Shown here piece by piece: positions 52,517 through 61,868 of a stretch of DNA of 64,000 nt (position 1 is its first letter; each line of letters starts with the position of its first letter). The notes beneath the pieces are model-generated. The model made no database searches and was not told where the DNA came from. It worked only from the letters and a program-made list of their open reading frames with translations. The translations under genes were made by a program, and so were the position numbers. Source of the DNA: an uncultured bacterium (GTDB taxonomy: Bacteria; Actinomycetota; Coriobacteriia; Coriobacteriales; Coriobacteriaceae); the NCBI GenBank assembly GCA_905214425.1, contig CAJMLY010000005.1:47411-111410 (forward strand). Direction: 5' to 3'.

Positions 52517-53977
52517 ATGTACAAGCGCACTAAGATTGTATGCACCATGGGTCCCGCCTGCGATAGCGACGAGACCATCCGCGAGATGATCAAGGCGGGC
52601 ATGAACGTCGCCCGTTTTAACTTCTCGCACGGCTCCTACGACGAGCACCACGGTCGCATCGAGCGCGTCCGCCGTATTTCCAAGGAGCTCGGTCTGCCTG
52701 TCGGCATCCTGCTCGACACCAAGGGCCCCGAGGTCCGCACCGGCCTTCTGGTCGACGGCAAGAAGGTTGCCGTCAAGACCGGCGATAAGATCGTCGTCAC
52801 CGCTCAGCCCACGTCCGAGGATTTCCACGGCACCGCTGAGCACATCTCCCTCGACTACCTGGCTCTGCCTTCCGAGGTCGAGAAGGGCTCCCTCATCCTG
52901 ATCGATGACGGCCTGGTTGCCCTCGAGGTCGAGTCCGTCAGTGGCCAGGACATGACCTGCGTCGTTAAGAACGACGGCCTGATCGGCGAGCGCAAGGGCG
53001 TCAACATGCCCAACGTCAACATCTCGCTGCCCGCCATCACCGAGCGCGATCGTCAGGACATCCTCTTTGGCCTGACCGAGAACATCGACTACATCGCCGC
53101 TTCCTTCATCCGTGACGGCGAGTCCGTCCGCGGCATCCGCGAGCTTTGCCGCGAGAACGGCGGCGAGCACGTGACGATCTTCCCGAAGATCGAGTGCGCC
53201 TTGGGCGTCGAGAACTTCGACGAGATTCTCGAGGCTTCCGACGGCATCATGGTCGCCCGTGGCGACCTGGGCATCGAGATCAAGCCCGAGCTCGTTCCGC
53301 ACATCCAGAAGGAGATCATCGCCAAGTGCAACGCGGCCTACAAGCCCGTTATCACCGCTACGCAGATGCTCGACTCCATGCAGCAGAACCCGCGCCCGAC
53401 GCGCGCCGAGGTTGCCGACGTTGCTAACGCCATTTATGACGGCACCGACGCCGTCATGCTGTCCGGCGAGTCCGCTGCCGGTAAGTACCCGGTCGAGGCC
53501 GTCAAGATGCAGGCCAGCATTGCTCTCGAGACCGAGAAGTACCTCCCGGCCCACGCTCCGCTCGAGGTTCCGGCCGATGCTCACGGCACCCGCGTCGTCA
53601 ACAACGTTGTGGGTATGTCCGCTGTGAACATGGCCACCACCGTTGGCGCCAAGTGCATCACCGTGCCGACGACCACCGGTCGTACCGCTCGCCTGATCTC
53701 GCACTTCCGTCCCAACATGCCGATCTGCGCGTTCTCCCGCCACGAGTGGGCCGTCCAGCAGATGATCATGTACTGGGGCGTTATCCCGCACCAAGCCGAG
53801 ATTACCCAGGGTACCGTCAACGGCACGATCGTCAAGGCGATTGAGACCGCTAAGGAGCTCGGCTACGTCGAGGCCGGCGACCTGACCGTCGCCACCGCCG
53901 GCGATCCCCGCATGAGCGTCCAGCTCGAGGACAAGGTCTCCTCGACCAACGTCGCTTACGTCGCTCAGGTGCGCTAA
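52517..53977 (+). CDS. pyk: Pyruvate kinase
   Basis: 486 residues. The glycolytic enzyme converts phosphoenolpyruvate and ADP to pyruvate and ATP. It has RTKIVCTMGPACDSDETI at the N-terminus, substrate motif KGPEVRTG, the active-site segment TIFPKIECALGVENFDEIL, and ARGDLGIEI. The C-terminal PK domain (VGAKCITVPTTTGRTARLIS) suggests allosteric control. GGAGGT upstream. Codon use is strongly biased to C-ending codons, consistent with high expression. Confidence 0.97.
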   Translation: MYKRTKIVCTMGPACDSDETIREMIKAGMNVARFNFSHGSYDEHHGRIERVRRISKELGLPVGILLDTKGPEVRTGLLVDGKKVAVKTGDKIVVTAQPTSEDFHGTAEHISLDYLALPSEVEKGSLILIDDGLVALEVESVSGQDMTCVVKNDGLIGERKGVNMPNVNISLPAITERDRQDILFGLTENIDYIAASFIRDGESVRGIRELCRENGGEHVTIFPKIECALGVENFDEILEASDGIMVARGDLGIEIKPELVPHIQKEIIAKCNAAYKPVITATQMLDSMQQNPRPTRAEVADVANAIYDGTDAVMLSGESAAGKYPVEAVKMQASIALETEKYLPAHAPLEVPADAHGTRVVNNVVGMSAVNMATTVGAKCITVPTTTGRTARLISHFRPNMPICAFSRHEWAVQQMIMYWGVIPHQAEITQGTVNGTIVKAIETAKELGYVEAGDLTVATAGDPRMSVQLEDKVSSTNVAYVAQVR

Positions 53978-54005
53978 ATCGCACTTGCAAGCAGATTTGC
54001 ATTGC

Positions 54006-54043
54006 AAAGGGCCCGGAAGGCATTGCCTTCCGGGCCCTTTTTT
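54006..54043 (+). terminator. Terminator of pyk
   Basis: A 16-bp perfect stem, AAAGGGCCCGGAAGGC with its complement, ends in TTTTTT. Confidence 0.93.
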
Positions 54044-54179
54044 AGACCTTCTTCGTATGCCGCATCATCGATTTGTGTTCAGTCGCGAACCTTTCCGATG
54101 TCGAGCGTACCACCGAATATGCCCTGCGACGGGAGCTGTTGGTCAATTGGGATGAACTGTTCACCGTTAAGCCGGCCGG

Positions 54180-55028
54180 CTAGCAGCTAGCGATCAGGGG
54201 GACTGCGGGAACGTCAGAAGCAGCAACGCGAACCGCAAATCCCGCCTCGGTTAGCTCGATGACCTCGGTAAACGTTGCATCGAAAAACTCCTCGGTTAGC
54301 AGGCGATACGGCGGATGATCGGGCTCGCCGGGGTTTTCGCGTACAATCTCGTGCATGACGCCGATAGTCTTGAGCACATATTCTTTATGGATGGGATACT
54401 GCCCAAAACGCGTCGCAGCGGTATAGAGGCGATCGGTCGCACGCGGAATGGAAACGATGCCCAGCGTCTTGCCAAACCAGTCAAAGTCGCCTTGCTTTTT
54501 AATGCGGAATTCCTCGCACGGCTTGCCGCCGTGCGCCTCCAGGTACTGATTCACGCGCGTATTCCATACGGTATCCGCCACCAGATGCGACCAGACGCCC
54601 AGCGTCAAATCGAGCAGCGACTGCGCCACGTCACCGGGCGCGAGCGAAAGCTCGCTAGCACCGGGACCAGCAACCGGCTCGGCGTCCTTGTAGCGTTGGG
54701 GATAATGCACCCGATTGAGTCGCTCGCGCTCCTCGGCGATCGAGGTCGCGGCAGCCGGCGTACCAACAGACGCCCCTTTGAGCAGCGGCGCCACATAGGT
54801 ATCCCAGAACTCGTGCTCGCGCGGCTTAGGGATAGGCTCGGGGTTTGCAAAGTGCGTAATGCGATACGGAATGGGATCAGCGATACCAGGGACCATATAG
54901 CCCACGAAGATATCCGGAACCACGCAGCCAAACAAAAAGGCATTGCGGTCGCGCACGCTATTGGCAAGCGCGCCGGTGCACTCCAGCAAACGCTCCGTCT
55001 GAGCGATATGAATGTTCCAGCTTGGCAT
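54180..55028 (-). CDS. Putative zinc-dependent phospholipase C family protein
   Basis: 282 residues. The pattern of His and Asp residues resembles the Zn-PLC/S1-P1 fold: PSWNIHIAQTERLL at the N-terminus, CVVPDIFVGYMVPG, YRITHFANP, GVWSHLVADTVWN. No signal peptide is present, which differs from secreted phospholipases and fits the intracellular members of this family. GGGGGTGG before the ATG at 55028. It lies alone between pyk and the nickel transporter operon, ending convergent to pyk. The function is uncertain. Confidence 0.7.
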   Translation of the reverse strand: MPSWNIHIAQTERLLECTGALANSVRDRNAFLFGCVVPDIFVGYMVPGIADPIPYRITHFANPEPIPKPREHEFWDTYVAPLLKGASVGTPAAATSIAEERERLNRVHYPQRYKDAEPVAGPGASELSLAPGDVAQSLLDLTLGVWSHLVADTVWNTRVNQYLEAHGGKPCEEFRIKKQGDFDWFGKTLGIVSIPRATDRLYTAATRFGQYPIHKEYVLKTIGVMHEIVRENPGEPDHPPYRLLTEEFFDATFTEVIELTEAGFAVRVAASDVPAVPLIASC

Positions 55029-55107
55029 AGCCACCCCCATAAAAACCTGGATAACTATACCATCACGGCAAAGCCGCGCGGGCCGCTACGCACGCTCTAC
55101 GCAGCAA

Positions 55108-55902
55108 CTATTCCGCAGCGCCGCTCTCGGTTCCATACGACGGCGAAGGTGCCTCGACCACATGGTGATATCGATCGATATAGATTGCACGGGCACCCAG
55201 GCGTCGCACCAAATCCTGGTGATGCGTGCTCATCAAGACCGTCTTACCCGCCGCGACGTAGGCCAGCAAGAAGTTGACCACGATGTCGCATGAATCCTCG
55301 TCGAGTCCATTGGTAGGCTCGTCGAGGACCAAGATATCCGGGTTCATCGACACGACGGCAGCCAGCGCCACGCGCTTCTTTTGCCCGCCCGAAAGCTGAT
55401 AGGGCGAGGCATCGACCAGATCGGCAACCTGGAACAGCTCCATGGCATCGCGCACGCGGCGCTCGAGCTCGTCTGCCGGCAGCCCCATCTGCGCGGGACC
55501 AAAAGCAACTTCCTCGCCCACCGTAGCGCAGAACAGCTGGGCGTCGGCATTTTGGAATACGAAGCCCACGCGCTGGTGGAACTTCTGAGCAGCAGCAGAA
55601 TCCTTCAGATACGCCGCATCGATCACGTGCCCGTCAAACAGGTATGCCCCTGCGTCCGCGAGCTCAAGGCCGTTAATAAGGCGCATGATCGTCGTCTTGC
55701 CACAACCGTTGGGACCGAGCAGGGCAACGAGTTCACCACGATCGACCTGCAGCGAAACGCCATCGACAACCGTATGACCCGTATAGGAAAACACCACGTC
55801 GCGCAGCTCAATGAGCGGCGTGGTCTCGGCGCCAGCAGCACCGCTCACGCCCATCGCGCCATTCGTATCGTTTGCCAAAACGTCGCCCTTCCCTATCCAC
55901 AT
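55108..55902 (-). CDS. cbiO: Nickel/cobalt ECF transporter ATPase (CbiO/NikO)
   Basis: 264 residues. The ABC ATPase of an energy-coupling-factor metal transporter. Walker A LLGPNGCGKTTIMRLINGL, Q-loop VGFVFQNADAQLFCATV, signature QLSGGQKKRVALAAV, Walker B ILVLDEPTNGLDEDS, switch MSTHHQDLV. The ATG at 55902 lies 20 bases past cbiQ; a TTG at 55878 is also possible. Third gene of the operon. Confidence 0.93.
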   Translation of the reverse strand: MWIGKGDVLANDTNGAMGVSGAAGAETTPLIELRDVVFSYTGHTVVDGVSLQVDRGELVALLGPNGCGKTTIMRLINGLELADAGAYLFDGHVIDAAYLKDSAAAQKFHQRVGFVFQNADAQLFCATVGEEVAFGPAQMGLPADELERRVRDAMELFQVADLVDASPYQLSGGQKKRVALAAVVSMNPDILVLDEPTNGLDEDSCDIVVNFLLAYVAAGKTVLMSTHHQDLVRRLGARAIYIDRYHHVVEAPSPSYGTESGAAE

Positions 55903-55922
55903 CGACGGCTCGACCGCCCGCG

Positions 55923-56759
55923 CTACAGCACTGCGCACAACACGGCGAGCAGAACCACAACGGCTGCGTAAACGGCATCGCGCCAGCCAAACCCGGCGCG
56001 CGCGGGCGCCGGATACGCACCGGCAAAGCCGCGGCAAAGCATAGCCTCGTCCATCGCGCGACTGCATTCCATCGCCTTGATAAAGGTCATGCCCATGATA
56101 CCCGCGATCGAATCGGTACGCGAAAATCCCTCAGGCGCACGGCCAACGCTGCGCAGCATGACCGATTCGCACAGATCGTGCGCCGTGCGTCCCAGCACCT
56201 CGATATGCTTGAGTGCCATATCAAAGGTAAAGATGACCTCGTCGGGCAGGTGCAGCATTTTGAGCGCCGCCGACATGCGGCTCCAGGTAAGCGTCCACGA
56301 AACGCCCAGCACCAGCGACACATTAATGAAGGTCTTGAGCGCAATCTTGAGCATGGCGCCCGTGGCAGACGCGCCCAGCAGCAGGGCAGGCAATGCCAGA
56401 ACCACCGCAAGCCCCGTGGCGCCGAGCGCCGGTACAATGGTCGCACGCAGCCCGCGTGCGGGGCGCACCGCGACCAGCACCAGCGCGATAGCCGCCATCA
56501 ACATGAGGTACAGCGGGCTCTGCGTCAGACACACGCACAGGACGCAGACGAACATCCCCACCAGGCGCACCGGAGCCGAAACGCAAGAAAGGGCGCGGTC
56601 GACCATCGACCCGCCCTCGTGCGCGCCTCCACCCAGGCGAACCCGCTCAAGCAGGCTCGCCAGGTGCAAGACGTTCTTTTGCATCACACGATGCCGAGCC
56701 CCCGCGGGCTCGTATCGCTCCTCGGCCGCAAGCCAGCTAGGCAGCTCGACCATCTGCAT
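55923..56759 (-). CDS. cbiQ: Nickel/cobalt ECF transporter T component (CbiQ/NikQ)
   Basis: 278 residues with five or six helices. The coupling helices that contact the ATPase carry VMLRSVGRAPEG and MDEAMLCRGF, matching the two Ala/Arg-Gly motifs of ECF T components. It starts four bases after cbiM and is followed by cbiO. Confidence 0.92.
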   Translation of the reverse strand: MQMVELPSWLAAEERYEPAGARHRVMQKNVLHLASLLERVRLGGGAHEGGSMVDRALSCVSAPVRLVGMFVCVLCVCLTQSPLYLMLMAAIALVLVAVRPARGLRATIVPALGATGLAVVLALPALLLGASATGAMLKIALKTFINVSLVLGVSWTLTWSRMSAALKMLHLPDEVIFTFDMALKHIEVLGRTAHDLCESVMLRSVGRAPEGFSRTDSIAGIMGMTFIKAMECSRAMDEAMLCRGFAGAYPAPARAGFGWRDAVYAAVVVLLAVLCAVL

Positions 56760-56763
56760 GCGC

Positions 56764-57822
56764 TCAGTTTTCCTTGACCGTAAGCGAGATCAAGCGGAAT
56801 GCGATGGTGAGCACCGCCACGCCAATTACGCCCGAGAGGATATACATGGCAGCCTGGCCGGCAAAGCCAAGACCCTGCTCCTCGGAATAGGCCTGCAGGT
56901 AATCACCCGTAGGCAGAGCGTCAGCAAAGGTCGGGGTATCAAGGCCGACCGAAGCCTGCAGGCTGTCGTCGCCAGCCTCCTGAACGGCGGTCGCGGCGCC
57001 CTCGGCGTCCCACTCACCCCAGGCGTCACCCGTGGCCAGCAGGCCCAGCGGCGTGGCCACGACAAGCACGGCGATCAGGATGAGCGTGGGGACCAGCGAG
57101 GTCTTCTTAGCAGCAGCGCCCTCGGCAGCAAGCTGGCCATCGACGGCCTCGGGCCCGACGATAATGCTCGGCGCCGTCTTCTTAATGAAACCGTAGATGG
57201 CGACCGTCGCCACGCCCTCGATCACGCCGGCAACCAGCATATGCGGGATCAACATGGCCGGAATAGCCACGGACAGCGGGAAGGGGCAGTACAGCGGCGC
57301 GCCCGAAGCGTTGGTAAAGAGCATCGGCTGAATACCAAACTCGATTGCCGCGCACAGGGCCGCCAGGCACAGGCCGACCCAACCGCTCACGATGGCAGAA
57401 ACCGAGGTGCCCCAGCTCTTGTCGTGCAGACGGCTGTTGAGCGCACGGAACACGATAGCAGCGACAAACGGCAGCACAAAGGCCATGTTAAAGCAGTTGG
57501 CGCCAAACGACAGAACGCCGCCGTCGCCAAACAGCAGCGCCTGCAATGCCAGCGCGACCGAAACCGCAATGGCAGCAGCCTCGGGGCCCAGCAGCAGCGC
57601 GATGAGCGCGCCGCCGACGGCGTGACCCGTGGTGCCGCCAGGTAGCGGCACGTTGAACATCATGAGCAAGAAGGAGAACGCGGCGCAGATGCCCAGGAAA
57701 GCCATGTGCTCGCGATCGAGCGTGGCGCGTACCTTTTTGATGCAATGGACCCAAACGGGCACCATCGCCACCGCCATGACAGCATCGGTCTGCGGGGACA
57801 GATAATTATCTGGAATGTGCAT
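56764..57822 (-). CDS. cbiM: Nickel/cobalt ECF transporter S component, CbiM-CbiN/PDGLE fusion
   Basis: 352 residues. The N-terminus MHIPDNYLSPQTDAVM carries the conserved metal-binding Met-His. Seven helices of the CbiM part are followed, after about residue 230, by a second module with a helix (LVPTLILIAVLVVATPLGLL), an extracytoplasmic loop and a final helix (MYILSGVIGVAVLTIAFRL). That is the PDGLE/CbiN-like partner fused to CbiM. The upstream NikR-type operator points to nickel as the main substrate. Confidence 0.93.
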   Translation of the reverse strand: MHIPDNYLSPQTDAVMAVAMVPVWVHCIKKVRATLDREHMAFLGICAAFSFLLMMFNVPLPGGTTGHAVGGALIALLLGPEAAAIAVSVALALQALLFGDGGVLSFGANCFNMAFVLPFVAAIVFRALNSRLHDKSWGTSVSAIVSGWVGLCLAALCAAIEFGIQPMLFTNASGAPLYCPFPLSVAIPAMLIPHMLVAGVIEGVATVAIYGFIKKTAPSIIVGPEAVDGQLAAEGAAAKKTSLVPTLILIAVLVVATPLGLLATGDAWGEWDAEGAATAVQEAGDDSLQASVGLDTPTFADALPTGDYLQAYSEEQGLGFAGQAAMYILSGVIGVAVLTIAFRLISLTVKEN

Positions 57823-57879
57823 ATACGCCTCCCGGTTGTCGGCGCACAGAATTGCAACGCCGCTTGAATCACCTTGCCA

Positions 57880-57946
57880 GTGTTACGTATTGCCAGATTC
57901 GTAACACGCCGTTGGCTATCATAGCAAAACGGCGCGCTGCCGACAA
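57880..57946 (-). promoter_or_regulatory. Promoter and NikR-type operator of the metal transporter operon
   Basis: On the minus strand TTGTCG (57946-57941), 17 bases, TATGAT (57923-57918) form a promoter. GTGTTAC-N14-GTAACAC at 57880-57907 overlaps the probable start of transcription and fits the NikR palindrome known from several lineages. Nickel-loaded NikR would repress. No nikR gene is in the window. Confidence 0.75.
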
Positions 57947-57959
57947 AGCAGCACGCCGT
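57925..57959 (-). terminator. Terminator of pheT overlapping the cbiM promoter
   Basis: ACGGCGTGCTGC and GCAGCGCGCCGT form a 12-bp stem with a seven-base loop, followed by TTTTGC. The -35 box TTGTCG lies in the loop. It is 110 bases past the pheT stop. Confidence 0.7.
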
Positions 57960-58068
57960 CATGTAATGCGCGTGTCATATATGCAGGCTCAACGGTGCCT
58001 TATACCGGGCATAGCAGTCACGTAGGACTCGGCAGCAGCCACCGCTGACCCATACCCCAGCGCAGGAC

Positions 58069-60522
58069 CTAGCCGCGGACCTCGCCGTTCACACCCTTGC
58101 ACACCTTGGTGACGATCTTCTGGTGCGCCTTCTCGACCTCTTCGCTGGTGAGCGTGTGGTCGTCGGAGCGATACGTAAGCGCAAAGGCCATGGACTTCTT
58201 GCCCGCACCGATGCGGATGGGATCGCGGTAGACATCGAACAGGCGCACGCCCTCGAGCAGCTTGCCGCCGGCACTCGTAATACGACGCTCAAGATCCTCG
58301 CAGGTCACAGTGTTGTCGACCACGATAGCGAGGTCGTGCTCAACGGCCGGGTACTGCGAGAACTCACGGTAGTTCTCCTGGTTACGGGCGCCCTTGATCA
58401 GCTTGTCCAGGTCGAGCTCAAAGGCGACGACGACCTCGTCAATGCCCATAGCCTCGCGCGCCTCGGGGTGGATCTCGCCAACCCAGCCCAGCACGGTACC
58501 GCCCGAGAGCACCTCGGCAGCACGACCCGGCTGCAGGAAGGCATAGCTCTCGCCCTCGACGGGACGGAAGCGAACCTTCTCAATGCGCAGCTGGGCGAGC
58601 AGCTCCTCGACGATGCCCTTGCCAAAGAAGAAACGCAGCTTGCGGTACTTCATGTTCCAAGACTGCTCGCTCCACTGACCCGAGAGCACGCCCGCGACGG
58701 ACTTGGTCTCCTTGGGCAGGCTGGCGTTCTCGCGACCGTGGAACAGACTGCCGACCTCGTACAGGTGCACGTTGGGCGTGCCGTGGGCCTCGTTATAGGC
58801 AACGGACTGCAGTAAGCCCGGCAGCAACGAGCGGCGCATCTCGGTCTGCTCGGCGACCAACGGGTTCATGAGCACCACGGGGCAGCCGCGGCCTTCGGTG
58901 GACATGCCGATCTTCTCCAGGTCGCCCGGGGCAGCAAAGCCAAAAGTCGTGGTCTCGTTGAGGCCGCAGGCGCGCAGGATCTCGCCGACCTTGCGGGTAA
59001 GCTTCTGCTCGCGCGTCAGACCGCCGATGTGGTTCTTGGCAGCCGGGATGGTCGCCGTCACACGGCCCATGCCCCACAGGCGCAGGACCTCCTCGATCAG
59101 GTCGATCTCACGCGGCAGGTCGGGACGGAAGCTCGGCGGCGTGACCATAAAGTCCTCGCCATCGCGCTCGACGGTGCAGCCCAGGCGGGTAAGCGAGCGC
59201 TCGATAAAGTCGGGCTCGATGTCGGCGCCGCAGATGGCGTGCACGCGGGCCAAACGCAGCTTAATGCTGTCGATGGTCTTGGGCGCGGGGAACACGTCCA
59301 CATAGCCGGGGGCGACCTCGCCGCCGGCGATCTCCTCGATGAGCGCGCACGTCACATTGGCGACGTCCACGCAGCCGGTCTCGTCGACCTGGCGCTCAAA
59401 GCGGATGGAGGCGTCGGAGATCAGCGATAGGTCACGGCTGGTGTGCGAGGTGCGGCCGGCGTTGAAGCAGGCGCTCTCGACCATCACGTCAACGGTATCG
59501 TCCTCGATCTCGGAATCCATGCCGCCCATGACACCGGCCAGCGCCACGGGACGCTCGCCGTCGGTGATGAGGCCCATGCCGGCGTCGAGCACGCGCTCCT
59601 CGCCGTCGAGCGTCGTGAACTTCTCGCCCTGCTGGGCGGCGCGAACCACCACGCGACGCCTGCCCTCGCGCGCGGCAAAGGTGTCCAGGTCAAAGGCGTG
59701 CAGCGGCTGACCGGTGAGCATCATCACATAGTTGGTGATGTCGACGATGTTGTTGTGCGGGCGCACGCCCAGGGCGTTAAGGCGCTTGACCATCCAGTCG
59801 GGCGACGGGCCGACCTTGACGTTGCGCACGATGCGGGCAACGTAGCGGTCGCACAGGCCCTCGTCGGCAATCTCGACGGAAAGCTCGTCGTCGGTCGCGC
59901 GGCCAGTCTCGGCCTTGATGGCAGGCAGCTCAACGTGGAAATCGCGGTCGAAGATGGCGCCGGTCTCGCGGGCCATGCCGATCATGGACAGGCAGTCGGG
60001 GCGGTTGGGCGTGATCTCGCAGTCGAGCACGGTGTCGCTCGAACCCACGTACTCGGCAAACGGCATGCCGCAGGGCGTGTCCTCGGGCAGGATCATGATG
60101 CCGGAGTGGTCGCCGCCCAGGCCGAGCTCGCGCGCGGAGCAGTTCATGCCCATGGACACGACGCCGCGAAGCTTGCTCTTCTTGATCTTGACGTCGCCAG
60201 GAAGCACGGCGCCGATCATGGCCGTGACGATGTGGTCGCCGGCCTCGAAGTTCTGCGCGCCGCAGACGATCTGCAGCGGAGCGGGGTTGCCGTCGGCGTC
60301 GAGGTTCTTGTCGCCCACGTCGACCGAGCACACATACATATGGTCGCTATCGGGGTGCGGGGTCTTGGTGAGCACCTTGGCGGTCACCACGTGGTCGAAG
60401 GACTCGCCCACGGTGTCGATCGCCTCGACCTCGGTGCCGGTACGGATATATTCGTCCGAAAGGGTCTTGGGATCCTCCGGAATATCGATCATGGTCTTGA
60501 GCCAGTCGTAAGAAACACGCAT
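58069..60522 (-). CDS. pheT: Phenylalanyl-tRNA synthetase beta subunit
   Basis: 817 residues. It forms an alpha2-beta2 enzyme with PheS. Domains in order: tRNA-binding OB fold (about 40-150), B3/B4 editing domain that hydrolyses Tyr-tRNA-Phe (about 210-390), B5, the inactive synthetase-like core, and a C-terminal ferredoxin-like anticodon-binding domain (about 725-815, EFSQYPAVEHDLAIVVDNTV). It is downstream of pheS with a 184-base structured spacer. Confidence 0.97.
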   Translation of the reverse strand: MRVSYDWLKTMIDIPEDPKTLSDEYIRTGTEVEAIDTVGESFDHVVTAKVLTKTPHPDSDHMYVCSVDVGDKNLDADGNPAPLQIVCGAQNFEAGDHIVTAMIGAVLPGDVKIKKSKLRGVVSMGMNCSARELGLGGDHSGIMILPEDTPCGMPFAEYVGSSDTVLDCEITPNRPDCLSMIGMARETGAIFDRDFHVELPAIKAETGRATDDELSVEIADEGLCDRYVARIVRNVKVGPSPDWMVKRLNALGVRPHNNIVDITNYVMMLTGQPLHAFDLDTFAAREGRRRVVVRAAQQGEKFTTLDGEERVLDAGMGLITDGERPVALAGVMGGMDSEIEDDTVDVMVESACFNAGRTSHTSRDLSLISDASIRFERQVDETGCVDVANVTCALIEEIAGGEVAPGYVDVFPAPKTIDSIKLRLARVHAICGADIEPDFIERSLTRLGCTVERDGEDFMVTPPSFRPDLPREIDLIEEVLRLWGMGRVTATIPAAKNHIGGLTREQKLTRKVGEILRACGLNETTTFGFAAPGDLEKIGMSTEGRGCPVVLMNPLVAEQTEMRRSLLPGLLQSVAYNEAHGTPNVHLYEVGSLFHGRENASLPKETKSVAGVLSGQWSEQSWNMKYRKLRFFFGKGIVEELLAQLRIEKVRFRPVEGESYAFLQPGRAAEVLSGGTVLGWVGEIHPEAREAMGIDEVVVAFELDLDKLIKGARNQENYREFSQYPAVEHDLAIVVDNTVTCEDLERRITSAGGKLLEGVRLFDVYRDPIRIGAGKKSMAFALTYRSDDHTLTSEEVEKAHQKIVTKVCKGVNGEVRG

Positions 60523-60576
60523 CTAGCTCTCCTTTCATACTGAAAGCCTGCGAAGAGATGCAGGTGGAAACTTCAA

Positions 60577-60700
60577 CTTTGTAAACATTCCTTACAAAGC
60601 GAGGCTTGTCCAAGTGCGGCGGATCGGCCCGAAAGAGGAGCGCCGCGTACTTTGGTACGCAAGCGACGAATGAGCGCCGAGGTGCCGCACTTGGGCAAGC
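60577..60700. repeat. Structured pheS-pheT intergenic spacer
   Basis: A perfect CTTTGTAA/TTACAAAG hairpin (60577-60599) is followed by a 17-base inverted repeat with one mismatch (60604-60620 and 60684-60700). Between its arms lies a further GCGTAC-tttg-GTACGC stem at 60645-60660. Confidence 0.7.
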
Positions 60701-60706
60701 CGCAGC

Positions 60707-61783
60707 CTAGAACTGATTCAGGAAACGCATATCGCCAGTCATGAGCGTTCTGAGGTCGGGGAGGTCGTAGCGCAGTGCCGCGACGCGCTCGGCGCCAATA
60801 CCAAAGGCGAAGCCGGTGTACTTCTCGGGGTCGATGCCGCAGTTGATCAGGACGTTGGGGTCGACCATGCCGCAGCCCAGGATCTCGATCCATCCGCTGT
60901 GCTTGCAGAAGTTGCAGCCCTTGCCGCCGCAGACGTGGCAGCTCACGTCCACCTCGCAGCTGGGCTCGGTGAAGGGGAAGAAGTGCGGGCGATAGCGCGT
61001 CTTGCGATCCTCGCCAAACATGCACTTAACAAAGTAGTCGAGCGTGCCCTTAAGATCGCCAAAGGTGATGCCCTCGTCGACGACCAGGCCTTCGATCTGG
61101 TTGAACTGCGGCAGGTGGCAGGCGTCGGCCGTGTCGGGACGATAGACGGTGCCCGGGCAGATCATGTAGATGGGCGGCTTTTGCGACTCCATGGTGTGGA
61201 TCTGCACGCCCGAGGTCTGGGTGCGCAGCAGCACGTCGGACTCGCCGTGAGCGTGAGCCTCGGGATGCGCAACGCTGCCGGGGTTGTTGTCGACCACATA
61301 GAACGTGTCGCGAGCCGAGCGGCTCGGGTGATCCATGGGCGCGTTGAGCGCGGTGAAGTTGTAGTAGGAGGTATCGACCATGGGGCCGGACTCGACGGTG
61401 TAGCCGATGCCGCAGAAGATGTCCTCGGCCTCCTCGATGATCTGCTTGATCAGGTGCTGGTGACCGATCTGCGGACGGATGCCCGGCAGCGTGATGTCGA
61501 CGGCCTCGTGCTCGAGTGCGTGTTTGAGGGCGGCGGCCTTCATCTCGGTGGTGCGCTCGTCGAGCATGCCCTCGATCAGCTGGCGCATCTCGTTGGCGCG
61601 CTTGCCCATCATGGGGCGATCCTCGGGGGCGAGTTTGCCCATCATGCGCATCAGGCCGGTGATACGGCCCTTGCGGCCGAGCAGCTCAACGCGCGCGGCC
61701 TCGAGCTTGGCGGCGTCGTCGGCGCCGGCGACGAGCTCCTTGGCCTCTTCCTCGAGTTTGACCAGATCATCAATCAGACTCAT
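60707..61783 (-). CDS. pheS: Phenylalanyl-tRNA synthetase alpha subunit
   Basis: 358 residues. The catalytic class II subunit. An N-terminal coiled coil (LIDDLVKLEEEAKELV onward) recognises tRNA; motif 1 lies near MDHPSRSARDTFYV, motif 2 near RPHFFPFTEPSCEVDVSC, motif 3 near AFGIGAERVAALRY. A CHVCGGKGCNFC insertion gives a four-cysteine metal site, as in several bacterial PheS. AAAGGG before the ATG at 61783 sets the start. The operon is controlled by an upstream T-box. Confidence 0.97.
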   Translation of the reverse strand: MSLIDDLVKLEEEAKELVAGADDAAKLEAARVELLGRKGRITGLMRMMGKLAPEDRPMMGKRANEMRQLIEGMLDERTTEMKAAALKHALEHEAVDITLPGIRPQIGHQHLIKQIIEEAEDIFCGIGYTVESGPMVDTSYYNFTALNAPMDHPSRSARDTFYVVDNNPGSVAHPEAHAHGESDVLLRTQTSGVQIHTMESQKPPIYMICPGTVYRPDTADACHLPQFNQIEGLVVDEGITFGDLKGTLDYFVKCMFGEDRKTRYRPHFFPFTEPSCEVDVSCHVCGGKGCNFCKHSGWIEILGCGMVDPNVLINCGIDPEKYTGFAFGIGAERVAALRYDLPDLRTLMTGDMRFLNQF

Positions 61784-61868
61784 GTCTTCCCTTTCGTCTC
61801 TCGCGCATTCGCTTGCCGGGGCGACCGATGCCGCTTGGCGCTGCGAAAACGCGGCCCGGTTCGGTAAC

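Noticed and set aside
52478..54007. Minus-strand 509-codon frame opposite pyk
   Set aside because: It is the mirror of the strongly biased pyk codons. The product is Asp/Val/Leu-rich low complexity, and pyruvate kinase on the other strand is unambiguous.
54044..54183. Coding-like stretch after the pyk terminator (ends ELLVNWDELFTVKPAG)
   Set aside because: Codon choice looks protein-like and it could be a gene remnant, but a stop codon lies just upstream and no ATG start is in frame. It is too short to call a gene.
55108..57822. Cobalt uptake for cobalamin synthesis as the role of the cbiMQO-type operon
   Set aside because: No cobalamin riboswitch or B12 genes are nearby, and the NikR-type palindrome favours nickel. 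Cobalt transport cannot be fully excluded.
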